Of a DNA stretch of 64,000 nt, positions 32,497 through 41,945 are shown in pieces. The DNA comes from Brevundimonas sp. MF30-B (GTDB taxonomy: Bacteria; Pseudomonadota; Alphaproteobacteria; Caulobacterales; Caulobacteraceae). A program made the position numbers and the translations under genes. The first letter of the stretch is position 1. The number at the start of each line of letters is the position of its first letter. The notes beneath the pieces were generated by a model. The model did not search any database, was not told the DNA's origin, and saw only the letters and a list, made by a program, of their open reading frames with translations. The stretch is from assembly GCF_004683885.1 (NCBI RefSeq), contig NZ_CP038440.1:1088001-1152000 (forward strand). The letters run 5' to 3'.

Positions 32497-33402
32497 CTAG
32501 GCCCCCAGGATCCAGCCCTCTTCGCCTTCAACGCGGGCGATCAGGGCCTCGTCGGCGCCCTTCGGCGGAGCGAAGGCCTGAGCCAGGGCGCCGGTCTCGT
32601 CCATGCGGGCGAAAGCCTCCGCCGTCGTGCGCACCTGGGCCTGGTCCTTGAACTCGCCCGGCTGGGGCTTGGTGTCGAACATCGAGGGCCAGACCTCGAC
32701 CACCAGGGTCGACAGCGGCTCGACGTCGGCGGCGTCCAGCGCACGCCAGCCGGTGCCGAAGGGCCAGACGGCGCCCGACGGGCCTAGTGTCTCCAGCAGG
32801 CGGCGCACCATGGGCACGCCGACCAGGGTCTGACCGCCAACCGCGCCCGCGCCGTGCATCTGCCAGACGCTCTTGGGCTGCAGCCGGCCCTTGCGGGCGG
32901 CGTCTTCGGTGGCGCGGAACTCGGGGATGTCGGCGCCCGATCCGGCGGGCGGCTTGGTCGTGGTCAGCCAGCGTTGCGCCTGCTTGGCCGGCGCGCCCCA
33001 GAAGGGCCAGGGCTGATCGGTCATCAGCCGGTTCATCTTGGCGGCGACCTGATAACGGTTGTTGGTGTTGTCGACCTTGTCCACGACGTTGCCGGCCAGG
33101 AACTTCCACATCGCCTGCCACGGCGTCCCATCCAGCTTCAGCCGCTCGGCGGTGCCGGCGGGGAAGCCGAAGTTGAAGTCCAGGCCCAGCAGCACGCGGT
33201 CGCCGCGCTTGCGGTGATCGGCCAGCAGCGCCTGCAGCAGCTTTTCGCCCTCGGCGCGCGTCGCCACATTGTGCGTCTCGGCATAGAGGCGGAAGCGCAC
33301 GTCGCGCTTGGCCACGCCGATCCAGACGGACTGGTCGCCCAGCTTCTTGGTTTCGGCGGCGGTCCAGTCGGCGATGATGTAGGCGTCGAAAAGGCGGGCC
33401 AC
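32497..33402 (-). CDS. Conserved protein with RNase H-like features, function unknown
   Basis: A 301-residue cytoplasmic protein. The opening YIIADWTAAETKKLG and the strand RVLLGLDFNFGFPAG place acidic residues as in DUF429-type RNase H-like folds, and VVEVWPSMFDTKPQ supplies a later Glu. Relatives appear, in my memory, beside molybdopterin or nucleotide genes, but I cannot assign a reaction. Trp content is high. It is convergent with erpA, and a gap of ~72 bp separates it from the small membrane-anchored gene on the same strand. Confidence 0.7.
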   Translation of the reverse strand: MARLFDAYIIADWTAAETKKLGDQSVWIGVAKRDVRFRLYAETHNVATRAEGEKLLQALLADHRKRGDRVLLGLDFNFGFPAGTAERLKLDGTPWQAMWKFLAGNVVDKVDNTNNRYQVAAKMNRLMTDQPWPFWGAPAKQAQRWLTTTKPPAGSGADIPEFRATEDAARKGRLQPKSVWQMHGAGAVGGQTLVGVPMVRRLLETLGPSGAVWPFGTGWRALDAADVEPLSTLVVEVWPSMFDTKPQPGEFKDQAQVRTTAEAFARMDETGALAQAFAPPKGADEALIARVEGEEGWILGA

Positions 33403-33474
33403 GGCGGGCCTCCTCAGGCAGGCGTTACAGGAATGCCGGCCTTCTAGCCCTCTCGCGTGGCGGACGAAAGGCCG

Positions 33475-33990
33475 TCAGGCCTTCAGCAGGGCCTCGATGT
33501 GCGAAAGCCAGCGCCGCCCCAGTCTCAGCGCCTCGGCCGGCGAGCTGGTGGGGGCGGGGCGGTCAGCGTTCCACAGTGACAACTCGAACTCGGGATTGCG
33601 CGGATCGGCGAACATCAGGCGCAGCACCACCTGCTCGGCGTCGGGCGCCATGACATCCAGCGCCTTGCGCGCCTCGCCGCGCCGCACGCGGGCGACGACG
33701 TGGCCGTCGACGATGATCTCTCCGCCCTCGGTCTCCTCGAAGCCGTAAATCAGGCCGTTGGAGCCTCGGTCCCACAGAACGACGACCTGGCCCGCGTCGA
33801 AATCCAGAACGGCTGCTCGACCCTCGGCGGGCGAGAAGGCTTCGGTCTCGATGCGGCCGACCACGGCCTTGGTCATGGCCCGGCGCAGTCGGCGCGCCGG
33901 CTCCATCCACCAGGAAAAGGTCAGGGCGGCCGTCGTCAGCAGGGCCGCGGCCAGACCGATCAGCAGGACGGCGCGCACCGCCTCGCCCAT
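33475..33990 (-). CDS. Membrane-anchored hypothetical protein
   Basis: A 171-residue protein with one N-terminal membrane helix (VLLIGLAAALLTTAALTFSW) and a soluble beta-rich domain (ILWDRGSN-like strand VVVLWDRGSNGLIYGFEETE, DGHVVARVRRGEAR, LRLMFADPRNPEFELSLWNA). I do not recognise the family. It begins three bases after the xthA stop on the same strand, so the two are co-transcribed; no functional link is evident. Confidence 0.7.
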   Translation of the reverse strand: MGEAVRAVLLIGLAAALLTTAALTFSWWMEPARRLRRAMTKAVVGRIETEAFSPAEGRAAVLDFDAGQVVVLWDRGSNGLIYGFEETEGGEIIVDGHVVARVRRGEARKALDVMAPDAEQVVLRLMFADPRNPEFELSLWNADRPAPTSSPAEALRLGRRWLSHIEALLKA

Positions 33991-33993
33991 GGC

Positions 33994-34791
33994 TCAGTCC
34001 TCGATCTCGATGACGACCGGGACGTGGTCGGAAGGTTTCTCCATGTCGCGGGCGTCCCGGTGGGTCTCGATGCCGCGGAACCGGTCGGCGGCCTGCGGCG
34101 ACATCAGATGGTGGTCGATGCGGATGCCGTGGTCGCGCTGCCAGGCGCCGGCCTGATAGTCCCAGAAGGTGTAGGTCCCGGCCGGCTCGCCGCCGGCTTC
34201 GTGCGCGTCGGTCAGGCCCAGCCACTTCAGCGCACGCCAGGCTTGGCGGCTTTCGGGCTGGAACAGGGCGTCGCCGGTCCAGGCGTCGGGGGTCTTGGCG
34301 TCCTTGGCCTCGGGGATGACGTTATAGTCGCCGCACAGGACAAAGGCTTCCTCAAGCGCCAGCAGGTCGCGGGCGTGGGCGTTCAGCCGTTCCATCCAGC
34401 GCAGCTTGTAATCGAACTTCGCCGTGCCGATCGGATTGCCATTGGGCAGATAAAGTCCGCCGACACGGATCGGGCGCGGCGCCTCGATCACCGCCTCGAT
34501 GTAGCGGGCGTGGTCATCGTCGCCCTCCAGGCCGGACTCTTCGTGGCCGGGCAGGCCGCGCCGCACGTCCGAGACCGGATGCTTGGAGAGCAGTGCGACG
34601 CCATTGTAGGTCTTCTGGCCGTGGACCTCGACATTGTAGCCCAGCGACTCGAAGGCCTCGCGCGGGAACTTCTCGTCGACGCACTTGATCTCCTGGAAGC
34701 AGGCGACGTCCGGCTGGGCCGCCTCCATCCAGGCCAGGACGGTCGGCAGGCGGGCGTTGACGGAGTTCACGTTCCAGGTGGCGATGCGCAT
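33994..34791 (-). CDS. xthA: Exodeoxyribonuclease III
   Basis: AP endonuclease and 3' repair exonuclease. The 265-residue EEP-family protein has RIATWNVNSVNARL, the metal-binding Glu in ACFQEIKCVDEKFP, YLPNGNPIGTAKFDYKLRWM, FVLCGDYNVIPEAKDAKTPD (catalytic Asp/Asn), and RIDHHLMSPQ followed by KPSDHVPVVIEIE with the catalytic Asp-His. The start ATG at 34791 gives the standard N-terminus; a longer frame to 34827 is rejected. Confidence 0.96.
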   Translation of the reverse strand: MRIATWNVNSVNARLPTVLAWMEAAQPDVACFQEIKCVDEKFPREAFESLGYNVEVHGQKTYNGVALLSKHPVSDVRRGLPGHEESGLEGDDDHARYIEAVIEAPRPIRVGGLYLPNGNPIGTAKFDYKLRWMERLNAHARDLLALEEAFVLCGDYNVIPEAKDAKTPDAWTGDALFQPESRQAWRALKWLGLTDAHEAGGEPAGTYTFWDYQAGAWQRDHGIRIDHHLMSPQAADRFRGIETHRDARDMEKPSDHVPVVIEIED

Positions 34792-34828
34792 GGCGCGGAC
34801 GCTAGATCGCGTCGGCAAATGCGGCAAG

Positions 34829-34860
34829 CAAAAGGCCCGGCGGATCGCTCCGCCGGGCCT
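34829..34860 (-). terminator. Intrinsic terminator of the three-repeat secreted protein gene
   Basis: A 12-bp perfect stem (34833-34844 with 34849-34860, loop TCGC) is followed on the minus strand by TTTTGC. It lies 25 bp beyond the stop at 34886 and separates that gene from xthA. Confidence 0.85.
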
Positions 34861-34885
34861 CGTTCATTCCGGGGGGAATGAAGCC

Positions 34886-35812
34886 CTAGTTCTGCTCGGT
34901 CGTCGCCGGAGCGGCGGCGACCTGGGTCAGGGTGCAGCCGCCGCCGATGCGCTGGGCGGTTTCGCAGGGATAAACCTGCTGCACGGCGGTGTCCTTGATG
35001 CGAGCGATCAGTCCGTTCCCGGCTGCGCACTTGGCTTCATAGAAGCGGCCGTTGGCGTTCTCGCCGATGAACCGCGCCTGATTGACGTCGCAGGCTGCGC
35101 CCTCTGATCCCGCAAGCATCGCCTTCACGCTGGCGGCGCCCTCCGCGGCCGTAGTGAAGCGGCAGGTGGAGTTCTGCGTGATGATTTGCAGGCACTCAGA
35201 AGCTGCGAATCCGTCTGAAACCTGCTCGACCCAATAGCCCTGAACACCGTTGCAGCCGACCTCGTACATCGCCAGTCCAGCCTCAGTGCGACCGATCGCC
35301 AAGGCCTGGTCCACTTCGCAGGGCACGCCCGCCTGACGGGCGTAGTCGGCAATAACTCGGACGATGTCCGTGTTGCTTTCCAGCGTGCATTGGGTGCCAA
35401 CGTCGGCCTCCGGGTTACGCTCGCGCTCGCGGACAGCCTGGCTGGCCAGCAGCACACAGTCTGATGACTGAGGGGGCTCGGAAGCGATGATCAGGTAGCC
35501 CGGCCCCTTCGCGCAGGCGACCTCATAGTAGGGGTGTTGCTCAGCGTCGCGTCCTAGCAGGCGCGCATCGGTCACGTCGCAACCCTGCACTGCGCGCGCA
35601 GTTACCTCGCGAGCGCCCTGCAGCACATCCTCACGAGCACTTTCCACGGCTGCGGCAGCCGCCTCACGTCGAGCTCGCCCCACCCGACTTTGACCACCGC
35701 CGGAACTCGATTCCACTGCCGTGCCACCGCTGGCGTGCGCGGATTGAGGCGTTGCGCCCAAGGCTATGGCCGCTGCTGCGCTCACGGCTAGAAAGGTCAG
35801 CTTAAAACTCAT
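34886..35812 (-). CDS. Secreted three-repeat, 12-cysteine protein of unknown function
   Basis: A 308-residue exported protein with signal peptide (KLTFLAVSAAAAIALGA, cleavage near SAHA) and an Ala/Arg/Glu-rich helix (~43-73). Three tandem repeats follow, each with four cysteines at the same relative positions: 78/100/119/142, 165/187/207/217 and 241/262/283/293. Shared elements are C-D/E-V-x-Q/D-A, I/L-G-x, and Y-E-x-x-C about 21 residues later. The cysteines probably form periplasmic disulfides. I know no named domain with this pattern. It is divergent from a large TonB-dependent receptor across 253 bp and has its own terminator. Confidence 0.85.
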   Translation of the reverse strand: MSFKLTFLAVSAAAAIALGATPQSAHASGGTAVESSSGGGQSRVGRARREAAAAAVESAREDVLQGAREVTARAVQGCDVTDARLLGRDAEQHPYYEVACAKGPGYLIIASEPPQSSDCVLLASQAVRERERNPEADVGTQCTLESNTDIVRVIADYARQAGVPCEVDQALAIGRTEAGLAMYEVGCNGVQGYWVEQVSDGFAASECLQIITQNSTCRFTTAAEGAASVKAMLAGSEGAACDVNQARFIGENANGRFYEAKCAAGNGLIARIKDTAVQQVYPCETAQRIGGGCTLTQVAAAPATTEQN

Positions 35813-36065
35813 GGACGAACTCCCCTCAACACCCCGGCTTCTATAGCCGCGCTCTAGACCCAGACACATGCTCCAGCCGCCCGGCGACCGCAAGCGTCAC
35901 CTCAAAAGTGGTGAACTGTGTCCAGATTGTAACAACCGGGCAGGAATGTGGCGGCAGTTGGCTCCCGCGGGTTGCCTCCACCAAGCCCGTGCGGGTAACC
36001 CCAATGCACCAGCAGTGGGCAAGGTGCGCGCTGCGACGTCTATCAACCGCTAGGGGGCGCTGCTT

Positions 36066-39000
36066 ATGCAGAGACACCGTCAGATTTTGTTTGGCACCAC
36101 ATTCCTCGCAGGAATGGTGGCTTTGGCTGCGCCGGCTTGGGCGCAAACTGCGCCTCAGCCGCAGACGCCTCCAGCCCAACAAGCTCAAGACCAAGCGGTC
36201 CAGGTTGAAGAAGTGGTCGTCACGGGTTCGCGCATCCCGCGTCCCCAGTACGAAGGCACGATCCCCGGCGCCCAAGTGACGCGCGACACCATTGAGGATC
36301 GCGGCTTCACCAACGCCATTCAGATCCTGAACGACATCCCGCTGGTCGGCCCTCCGGTCTCCGCGGTCTCGACCGGCACGGCGCAGCCCGCCAACCTGGG
36401 CGCCCAGTACGTCGATCTGCTGGACATTGGCTCGGCCCGCACGCTGACCCTGGTCAACGGCCGTCGCATGGTGTCGAACAACGGTGGTACGATCTTCGTG
36501 GCCGGCAACGAGCCCGGCAACCAGGTTGACGCCAGCACCATTCCGCCGGCGCTGATCGAGCGCGTCGACGTTCTGACGGTCGGCGGCGCCGCCGCCTACG
36601 GCTCGGACGCGATCGCCGGTGTGGTCAACTACATCCTGCGTGAAAACTTCGAAGGCTTCGACCTGCGTACGTCGGTGCGCGGTTACGAAGGCGGGCAGGG
36701 CGAAGTCTATTCGCTGGGCGTCACCACCGGTAAGAACTTCCTCGATGGCCGGCTGAACGTCACTCTGTCCGGCGATTTCTCGAAGACCGACGCGCTCTAC
36801 GCTCGCGATTTCGACTTCCTGGCCCGCAACGACAACACCTACGCCTTCCCGATTGCGCGTCGCAATCCGGCTTACGTCCTGGGTTCGGGCGTCGGCAGCG
36901 TCTTCTTCCCCGCCAACGCCGATGGCCTCCCGCCTTCTCTGTACGTTGATAGCTTCCGGTCTCACACCGCTCTGCCCGGTGGAACGATCTGGCGCGCCAA
37001 TCCCATCCGTCAGCTTCAGCCCGGCGCAACCGCGCAGGTCTGGGAAGGCGGCGCGGCGAGCACGACGCCGAACGTCAACGCTAACTTCAACCTTCTGTCC
37101 GTCGACTCCGGCGCCTGGTACTCGGGCCAGTTCTTCCCGAACCAGCCGGCGCTGTGTAATGCGGGCGCCTTCTCGGCGGCGCAGATCTCCGCCGCCGCCA
37201 CGGCCAATGCTCGTGTTTGTAACTTCGCGCCCGCATCGCTGCCCGGCTCTACGGCTGCCGAACAGGCGGCCAACGCTGCTCGCGTTTTCGCCGCCTATGG
37301 CGTCACGCCCACGGCCGGTCTGACGCAAGCCCAGCTGAATCGCCTGGCGCTTGACACCTTGCAGGCGAACTTGCCGACGGCCCGCGAATACTTCCAGGCC
37401 AACCCCGGCCTTGACCCGAACCTGTTCATCGGTTCGTTCATCCAGGGTTATCCCGGTGTCGCCAGCGGCAACGCGATCCTTCCGATCCTGGCCCAGCCGC
37501 TTCGCTTCGACAGCTCGGGCAACATTGTCCAGTTCTCGACCGGAACGCTTGGCCCCAACTCGCCGGGCCAGTTCGGCAGCGCGCCGGGCAACAGCTCCGA
37601 TCTGTACAATGCTACGGACCGCAACGTCTCGCGCTTTGAACAGACCCGCGCCATCGGCAACCTGAACGCTCGCTTCGACATCACCGACCGGATCACCTTC
37701 TTCACCGAGAACCTGTACTCGGACATCGAAAGCGTGAACCCGATCAACCAGCAAAGCGCGTTCAGCAGCATCGGTTCGACCGGCGTTGAAAACGGCGCGA
37801 TCCTGGTCAACAGCCAGACCAACCCGTTCCTCACCGCTCAGAATCGCGCTGACCTCGCCGCTCGCGGCATCACCGGCAACTTCGTTCTGTCGACCGACTA
37901 TTACTCGCTGTACGGCGAGAACAATGAAGCGATCGGCCGTTCGAAGACCTTCCGCACCGTGAACGGCCTGCGCGGCGACTTCGATGTCTGGAATCGTCGA
38001 TTCACCTGGGAGCTGGCGCACTCGTACGGCGGTTCTGACTTCGAGTACCGTACGACCTGGATCAAGGACCTCGAGTTCCTGCTGGCCATCGACGCCGTCA
38101 ATGACGGCGGCACCATCCGCTGCCGCAGCCAGACTGCGGCGGGCGCAGGCATCGTTGGAACGACCCTGCCGGGCATCACCAACAACGTCGTGCGCGTGCC
38201 GTTCGCGGTCGATCTGCCTACCGGCGTGACCCGTCCGGTGCCGGTGACCGGAGATGTGCCGCAAGACCAGAACTATCAGCCGGTCGTCACTCAAGCGATG
38301 GTCGATGGCTGCCGGCCGCTGAACCTCTTCGGCGACGGTCGCGCTGATCCGGCGGCTCTGAACTACATCCTGGCGGAAACCTTCATCACCAACGAAGCGC
38401 GCCAAGAGTATTTCTCGGGCGTCTTCACGGGCGAAATCTTCAAGCTTGACTCCGGTTCGGTGGCGTTCGCGCTGTCGGCCGAGAAGCGGACTGAAAGCCT
38501 GAACTACGGCGGCGACCAACTCGGCATCCTGGGACGCTCGCGTTCGGCGCCGACGGCCTTGACCGACGCCTCGATCGACACCGAAGAGTATGGTGTGGAG
38601 CTGGATATCCCGCTGGTCAGCCCCTCGATGAACATTCCGTTCGTTCACAGTCTGTCGATCAACCCGGCCTGGCGCTGGGTGAAGCAGACCGGCGAGGCGG
38701 CCTCGTTCCGTAACGCGAACGGCACTCTGGTGTCGCCGCAGTACGATGGCGACTTCGAGAACATCTACTCGATCGCCATGACCTACGCTCCGTTCCAGGA
38801 TCTGACCTTCCGCGGCAACGTGTCTCGGTCGGTTCGTCAGCCGGGCATCGTGGACCTGTTCCTCGGCAGCCAGCCGGCGTTCCTGAGCAACGGTACGGAC
38901 GTCTGCGGCTCCACCCAGATCGACTCGGGTCCTAATCCCGCGATCCGCCGTCGTAACTGCGAGGCGGCAGTCCGTGCGCTCAACCCGACTTCCGCCACCT

Positions 39001-39917
39001 TCCCGACCGGCGTTATCGATCCGTCCCTCTCGGCGGCTGAGAACGACGCCCGCGTGAGAACCTTCCTTTCGACGTTCTCCGCTGCGGTGCCGACCTTCCA
39101 GACGATCGTCGCCGGTGAGCCGGGCCTGAGCCCTGAAACCGCCAACAGCTACACCTGGGGCTTCGTGGCTCAGCCGCGCTGGGTGCCGGGACTGACCTTC
39201 TCGGCGGACTATGTGAAGGTTACAGTCAAGGGTCTGATTTCGAACCTGTTCGCCACCACCGCGAACCAGTTCTGCTTCGACTCGGAAACCTATCCAAACA
39301 CGGCTCCGCAGGTGCAGGGTCTGGATCTCTGCCCCTACGTCATCCGCGACCCGCAGTTCGCCATCACCAATGGTTCGATCTCGGGCTTCTGGAACCAGGG
39401 CGGCATCCGCGTCCAGGCGCTGAACATCAACGCGGCCTACGGCTTCGATGTCAGCGAGTTGTTCGGTGACGGCACTCAGGATTGGGGTCGCGTCGGTTTG
39501 CGCACCTCGGCCTATAATCTGATCAAGTATCAGAACTCGCCGGACGGCAACTTCGGGTCGAACACCACCTTCAGCCAAGACACTCTGGCTCGTCCGGAGT
39601 GGAAGGTGCAGCTCACCGGCAACTACACCCTCGGCAAGGCCCGGATGTCGTGGACCGGCAACTGGCAGTCGGAAACCGGCGTGTTCGCTGGCAACGGCAC
39701 CGTGGTTCCGACCATCGACCAGGCTCTGGTCCGCGAGCGCCGCTCCTACTGGCTGCACTCGGCGACCTTCGCCTACGATGTGACCGAGCGTGCTCGCGCT
39801 CAGCTGACGGTCGATAACGTCTTCGACACCATCTACCCGTCGTTCAACTACGAGCAGTCGTTCCAGCCGGTCAGCTTCGGCCGGACGTATCTGGGTCAGC
39901 TGATCTACCGCTTCTGA
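36066..39917 (+). CDS. TonB-dependent receptor, large (1283 residues)
   Basis: Outer-membrane gated transporter. After a signal peptide (FLAGMVALAAPAWAQ) and a Gln/Pro-rich linker comes a TonB-box-like VEEVVVTGSRIPRPQYEG, then the plug (~45-190, GFTNAIQILNDIPLVG, RTLTLVNGRRMV, IERVDVLTVGGAAAYGSDAI, AGVVNYILRENFEG) and a long beta-barrel ending GRTYLGQLIYRF with the terminal Phe. The plug sequence belongs to the group I associate with oligosaccharide or peptide uptake in Caulobacterales, not with typical siderophore receptors; the ligand is unknown. It has its own terminator at 39937 and precedes ftsZ. Confidence 0.95.
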   Translation: MQRHRQILFGTTFLAGMVALAAPAWAQTAPQPQTPPAQQAQDQAVQVEEVVVTGSRIPRPQYEGTIPGAQVTRDTIEDRGFTNAIQILNDIPLVGPPVSAVSTGTAQPANLGAQYVDLLDIGSARTLTLVNGRRMVSNNGGTIFVAGNEPGNQVDASTIPPALIERVDVLTVGGAAAYGSDAIAGVVNYILRENFEGFDLRTSVRGYEGGQGEVYSLGVTTGKNFLDGRLNVTLSGDFSKTDALYARDFDFLARNDNTYAFPIARRNPAYVLGSGVGSVFFPANADGLPPSLYVDSFRSHTALPGGTIWRANPIRQLQPGATAQVWEGGAASTTPNVNANFNLLSVDSGAWYSGQFFPNQPALCNAGAFSAAQISAAATANARVCNFAPASLPGSTAAEQAANAARVFAAYGVTPTAGLTQAQLNRLALDTLQANLPTAREYFQANPGLDPNLFIGSFIQGYPGVASGNAILPILAQPLRFDSSGNIVQFSTGTLGPNSPGQFGSAPGNSSDLYNATDRNVSRFEQTRAIGNLNARFDITDRITFFTENLYSDIESVNPINQQSAFSSIGSTGVENGAILVNSQTNPFLTAQNRADLAARGITGNFVLSTDYYSLYGENNEAIGRSKTFRTVNGLRGDFDVWNRRFTWELAHSYGGSDFEYRTTWIKDLEFLLAIDAVNDGGTIRCRSQTAAGAGIVGTTLPGITNNVVRVPFAVDLPTGVTRPVPVTGDVPQDQNYQPVVTQAMVDGCRPLNLFGDGRADPAALNYILAETFITNEARQEYFSGVFTGEIFKLDSGSVAFALSAEKRTESLNYGGDQLGILGRSRSAPTALTDASIDTEEYGVELDIPLVSPSMNIPFVHSLSINPAWRWVKQTGEAASFRNANGTLVSPQYDGDFENIYSIAMTYAPFQDLTFRGNVSRSVRQPGIVDLFLGSQPAFLSNGTDVCGSTQIDSGPNPAIRRRNCEAAVRALNPTSATFPTGVIDPSLSAAENDARVRTFLSTFSAAVPTFQTIVAGEPGLSPETANSYTWGFVAQPRWVPGLTFSADYVKVTVKGLISNLFATTANQFCFDSETYPNTAPQVQGLDLCPYVIRDPQFAITNGSISGFWNQGGIRVQALNINAAYGFDVSELFGDGTQDWGRVGLRTSAYNLIKYQNSPDGNFGSNTTFSQDTLARPEWKVQLTGNYTLGKARMSWTGNWQSETGVFAGNGTVVPTIDQALVRERRSYWLHSATFAYDVTERARAQLTVDNVFDTIYPSFNYEQSFQPVSFGRTYLGQLIYRF

Positions 39918-39936
39918 TCAGACTGATAGGACTGGA

Positions 39937-39966
39937 AAGGGCGGCTCTTCGGAGCCGCCCTTTTTC
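39937..39966 (+). terminator. Intrinsic terminator of the TonB-dependent receptor gene
   Basis: The stem AAGGGCGGCTC / GAGCCGCCCTT with a TTCG tetraloop (39937-39962) is followed by a T-run to 39965. It isolates the receptor transcript from ftsZ. Confidence 0.92.
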
Positions 39967-40000
39967 TTTGTCGATCGACGTTCCTGGGGAAAGTCGTGGA

Positions 40001-40115
40001 GAATCTGCGGCCACGCTTTCCTGCACCGCTTTCATTTGGTCCGACTCAGGCTACCGGTAACCTCTCGTTAACTCCGAGCGCGCTTTTCTTAACGCGCTCA
40101 TAACCAATGCGATTC
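40001..40115 (+). promoter_or_regulatory. ftsZ promoter region with GANTC sites and CtrA-type sites
   Basis: Three GANTC (CcrM) sites lie at 40001, 40043 and 40111. A near-CtrA box GTAA-N7-TTAAC spans 40057-40072, and another TTAAC half-site is at 40089-40093. In Caulobacter, ftsZ transcription depends on CcrM methylation with GcrA and is repressed by CtrA; this arrangement fits that scheme. Confidence 0.6.
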
Positions 40116-40172
40116 GGCGGGGATTTCGCATCGGGGACTAACGGGGCAAAGGGTCGAAGGGTCGGAACTGAA

Positions 40173-41753
40173 ATGTCGCTGTCGCTGGTCAAGCCGCAAA
40201 ATACCGAATTGAAACCCCGCATCGTCGTGTTCGGCGTGGGCGGGGCCGGCGGCAACGCCGTCAACAACATGATCGACGCCGGTCTCGAAGGCGTCGAGTT
40301 CGTGGTCGCCAACACCGACGCCCAGCATCTGTCGTTCGCCAAGACCGACCGTCGCATCCAGCTGGGCGAGACGATCACCCAAGGCCTGGGCGCGGGCGCC
40401 CACCCCGAGGTCGGCATGAACGCCGCCGAGGAAAGCGCCGACGAGATCCATCAGCATCTCGAAGGCGCCCATATGATCTTCATCACCGCCGGCATGGGCG
40501 GCGGGACCGGCACGGGCGCCGCGCCGATCATCGCCAAGTGCGCGCGGGACCGCGGCATCCTGACCGTCGGCGTCGTGACCAAGCCCTTCACCTTCGAAGG
40601 CCGTCACCGCATGCGTCTGGCCGATGCGGGCATCGCCGAACTGCAGCGCTACGTCGACACCCTGATCGTCATTCCGAACCAGAACCTGTTCCGCGTCGCC
40701 AATGAGCGGACCACCTTTGCCGACGCCTTCGGCATGGCCGACCAGGTGCTGCATTCGGGCGTGCGGTCGATCACCGACCTGATGATCCTGCCGGGCCTGA
40801 TCAACCTCGATTTCGCCGACGTCCGCGCCGTCATGTCCGAAATGGGCAAGGCGATGATGGGCACGGGCGAGGCCACGGGCGACGATCGCGCCCTGCTGGC
40901 GGCCCAGAACGCCATCGCCAATCCGCTGCTGGACGAAACCAGCCTGAAGGGCGCCAAGGCCGTTCTGGTGAACATCACCGGCGGCATGGACATGACCCTG
41001 CTGGAGGTCGACGAGGCGGCCAACGCCATCGCCGCGGAGGTGGACGGCGACGCCAACATCATCTTCGGCGCCGCCTTCGATCCGGCGCTGGACGGCAAGA
41101 TCCGCGTCTCGGTCGTGGCCACGGGCATGGACGAGGCCGTCATCCAGAAGATCGAGCCCCAGGCCCCGGCCTTCACCGCGCGACCGGCCGCACCGACCTA
41201 TTCGACCGCGCCGCGCACGCCCGAACCCACCCGCGCCGAGCCGGCCCGGATCGAGCCGGTCGCCGCCGCCCGCGCCCAGGTGCAGGCCCAGGCTCAGCCC
41301 GCTCCGGAACCCACGCAGGCCGCCCGCGCGCCGGAGCCGCAGCCCGAGCCGGTGATCCGCCCGGTCGAGCAGAGCCGGCTGGACCCGATCGTCGATCCTT
41401 GGGTCGAGGAGTATGAGGCGAATCCCCGGCCGGCCGCCCGCAGCCAGCCGGAAACCTCGCAGGGCGACCTGTATCTGGACCGCACCTCGACCCCCAGCCG
41501 CCAGGGCCCGGTCGAACCCGCGCCGCATCCCGACGACGCCTACGACGACCGCGACCATCGCAGAAGCGGCTGGAGCCTGTTCGGCCGCGGCCGTCGCAAC
41601 GCCCAGCCGCAGCCGCCGACCTATGCGCCCCAGCAGCGCAGCGCCGCCCAGATGCGGCCCGCCCAATCGGCTCAGCCGGTCCAGCAGCAGGAGGCGGACC
41701 AGGCCGATGATGACCTGGAGATCCCTTCCTTTCTCAGACGACTGGCCAACTAA
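40173..41753 (+). CDS. ftsZ: Cell division protein FtsZ
   Basis: Tubulin-like GTPase that builds the cytokinetic ring. The 526-residue protein has the nucleotide-binding [14 protein letters not shown] (~21-34), the signature [10 protein letters not shown] (~109-118), the T7 loop [15 protein letters not shown], a long Pro/Gln/Arg-rich linker (~325-510) and the C-terminal partner-binding peptide [13 protein letters not shown]. The ATG at 40173 gives MSLSLVKPQ, as in Caulobacter; an upstream in-frame start at 40107 is rejected. ftsA and ftsQ are not directly upstream: a TonB receptor gene and terminator sit there. Confidence 0.98.
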   Translation: MSLSLVKPQNTELKPRIVVFGVGGAGGNAVNNMIDAGLEGVEFVVANTDAQHLSFAKTDRRIQLGETITQGLGAGAHPEVGMNAAEESADEIHQHLEGAHMIFITAGMGGGTGTGAAPIIAKCARDRGILTVGVVTKPFTFEGRHRMRLADAGIAELQRYVDTLIVIPNQNLFRVANERTTFADAFGMADQVLHSGVRSITDLMILPGLINLDFADVRAVMSEMGKAMMGTGEATGDDRALLAAQNAIANPLLDETSLKGAKAVLVNITGGMDMTLLEVDEAANAIAAEVDGDANIIFGAAFDPALDGKIRVSVVATGMDEAVIQKIEPQAPAFTARPAAPTYSTAPRTPEPTRAEPARIEPVAAARAQVQAQAQPAPEPTQAARAPEPQPEPVIRPVEQSRLDPIVDPWVEEYEANPRPAARSQPETSQGDLYLDRTSTPSRQGPVEPAPHPDDAYDDRDHRRSGWSLFGRGRRNAQPQPPTYAPQQRSAAQMRPAQSAQPVQQQEADQADDDLEIPSFLRRLAN

Positions 41754-41777
41754 GCGTCAGGACTGATCCCTGATCCG

Positions 41778-41808
41778 CCGCCCCGGAGCCGCCGCTCCGG
41801 GGCGGTTT
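41778..41808 (+). terminator. Terminator-like hairpin after ftsZ
   Basis: The 12-bp stem CCGCCCCGGAGC / GCTCCGGGGCGG (41778-41789, 41794-41805) with a four-base loop is followed by TTT. The T-run is short, so read-through toward lpxC is possible. Confidence 0.75.
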
Positions 41809-41945
41809 GCGTTTCGAGCTGCGTGTCGTCACGAAACATTCCGAAACCGAGCTTTCATTTAACCACGACGGGACAGGGGCTATGAGGGCGGCGTGGCGCA
41901 CCCTGCACGTCAGAGGCGGGGGCGCGATTTCGAGAGATTGAGCCC

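Noticed and set aside
35841..39758. A 1305-codon open frame on the minus strand opposite the TonB receptor gene
   Set aside because: It mirrors the receptor exactly, has no start context, signal or domain, and its composition is what antisense of a GC-rich coding gene gives. The plus-strand receptor has all family motifs.
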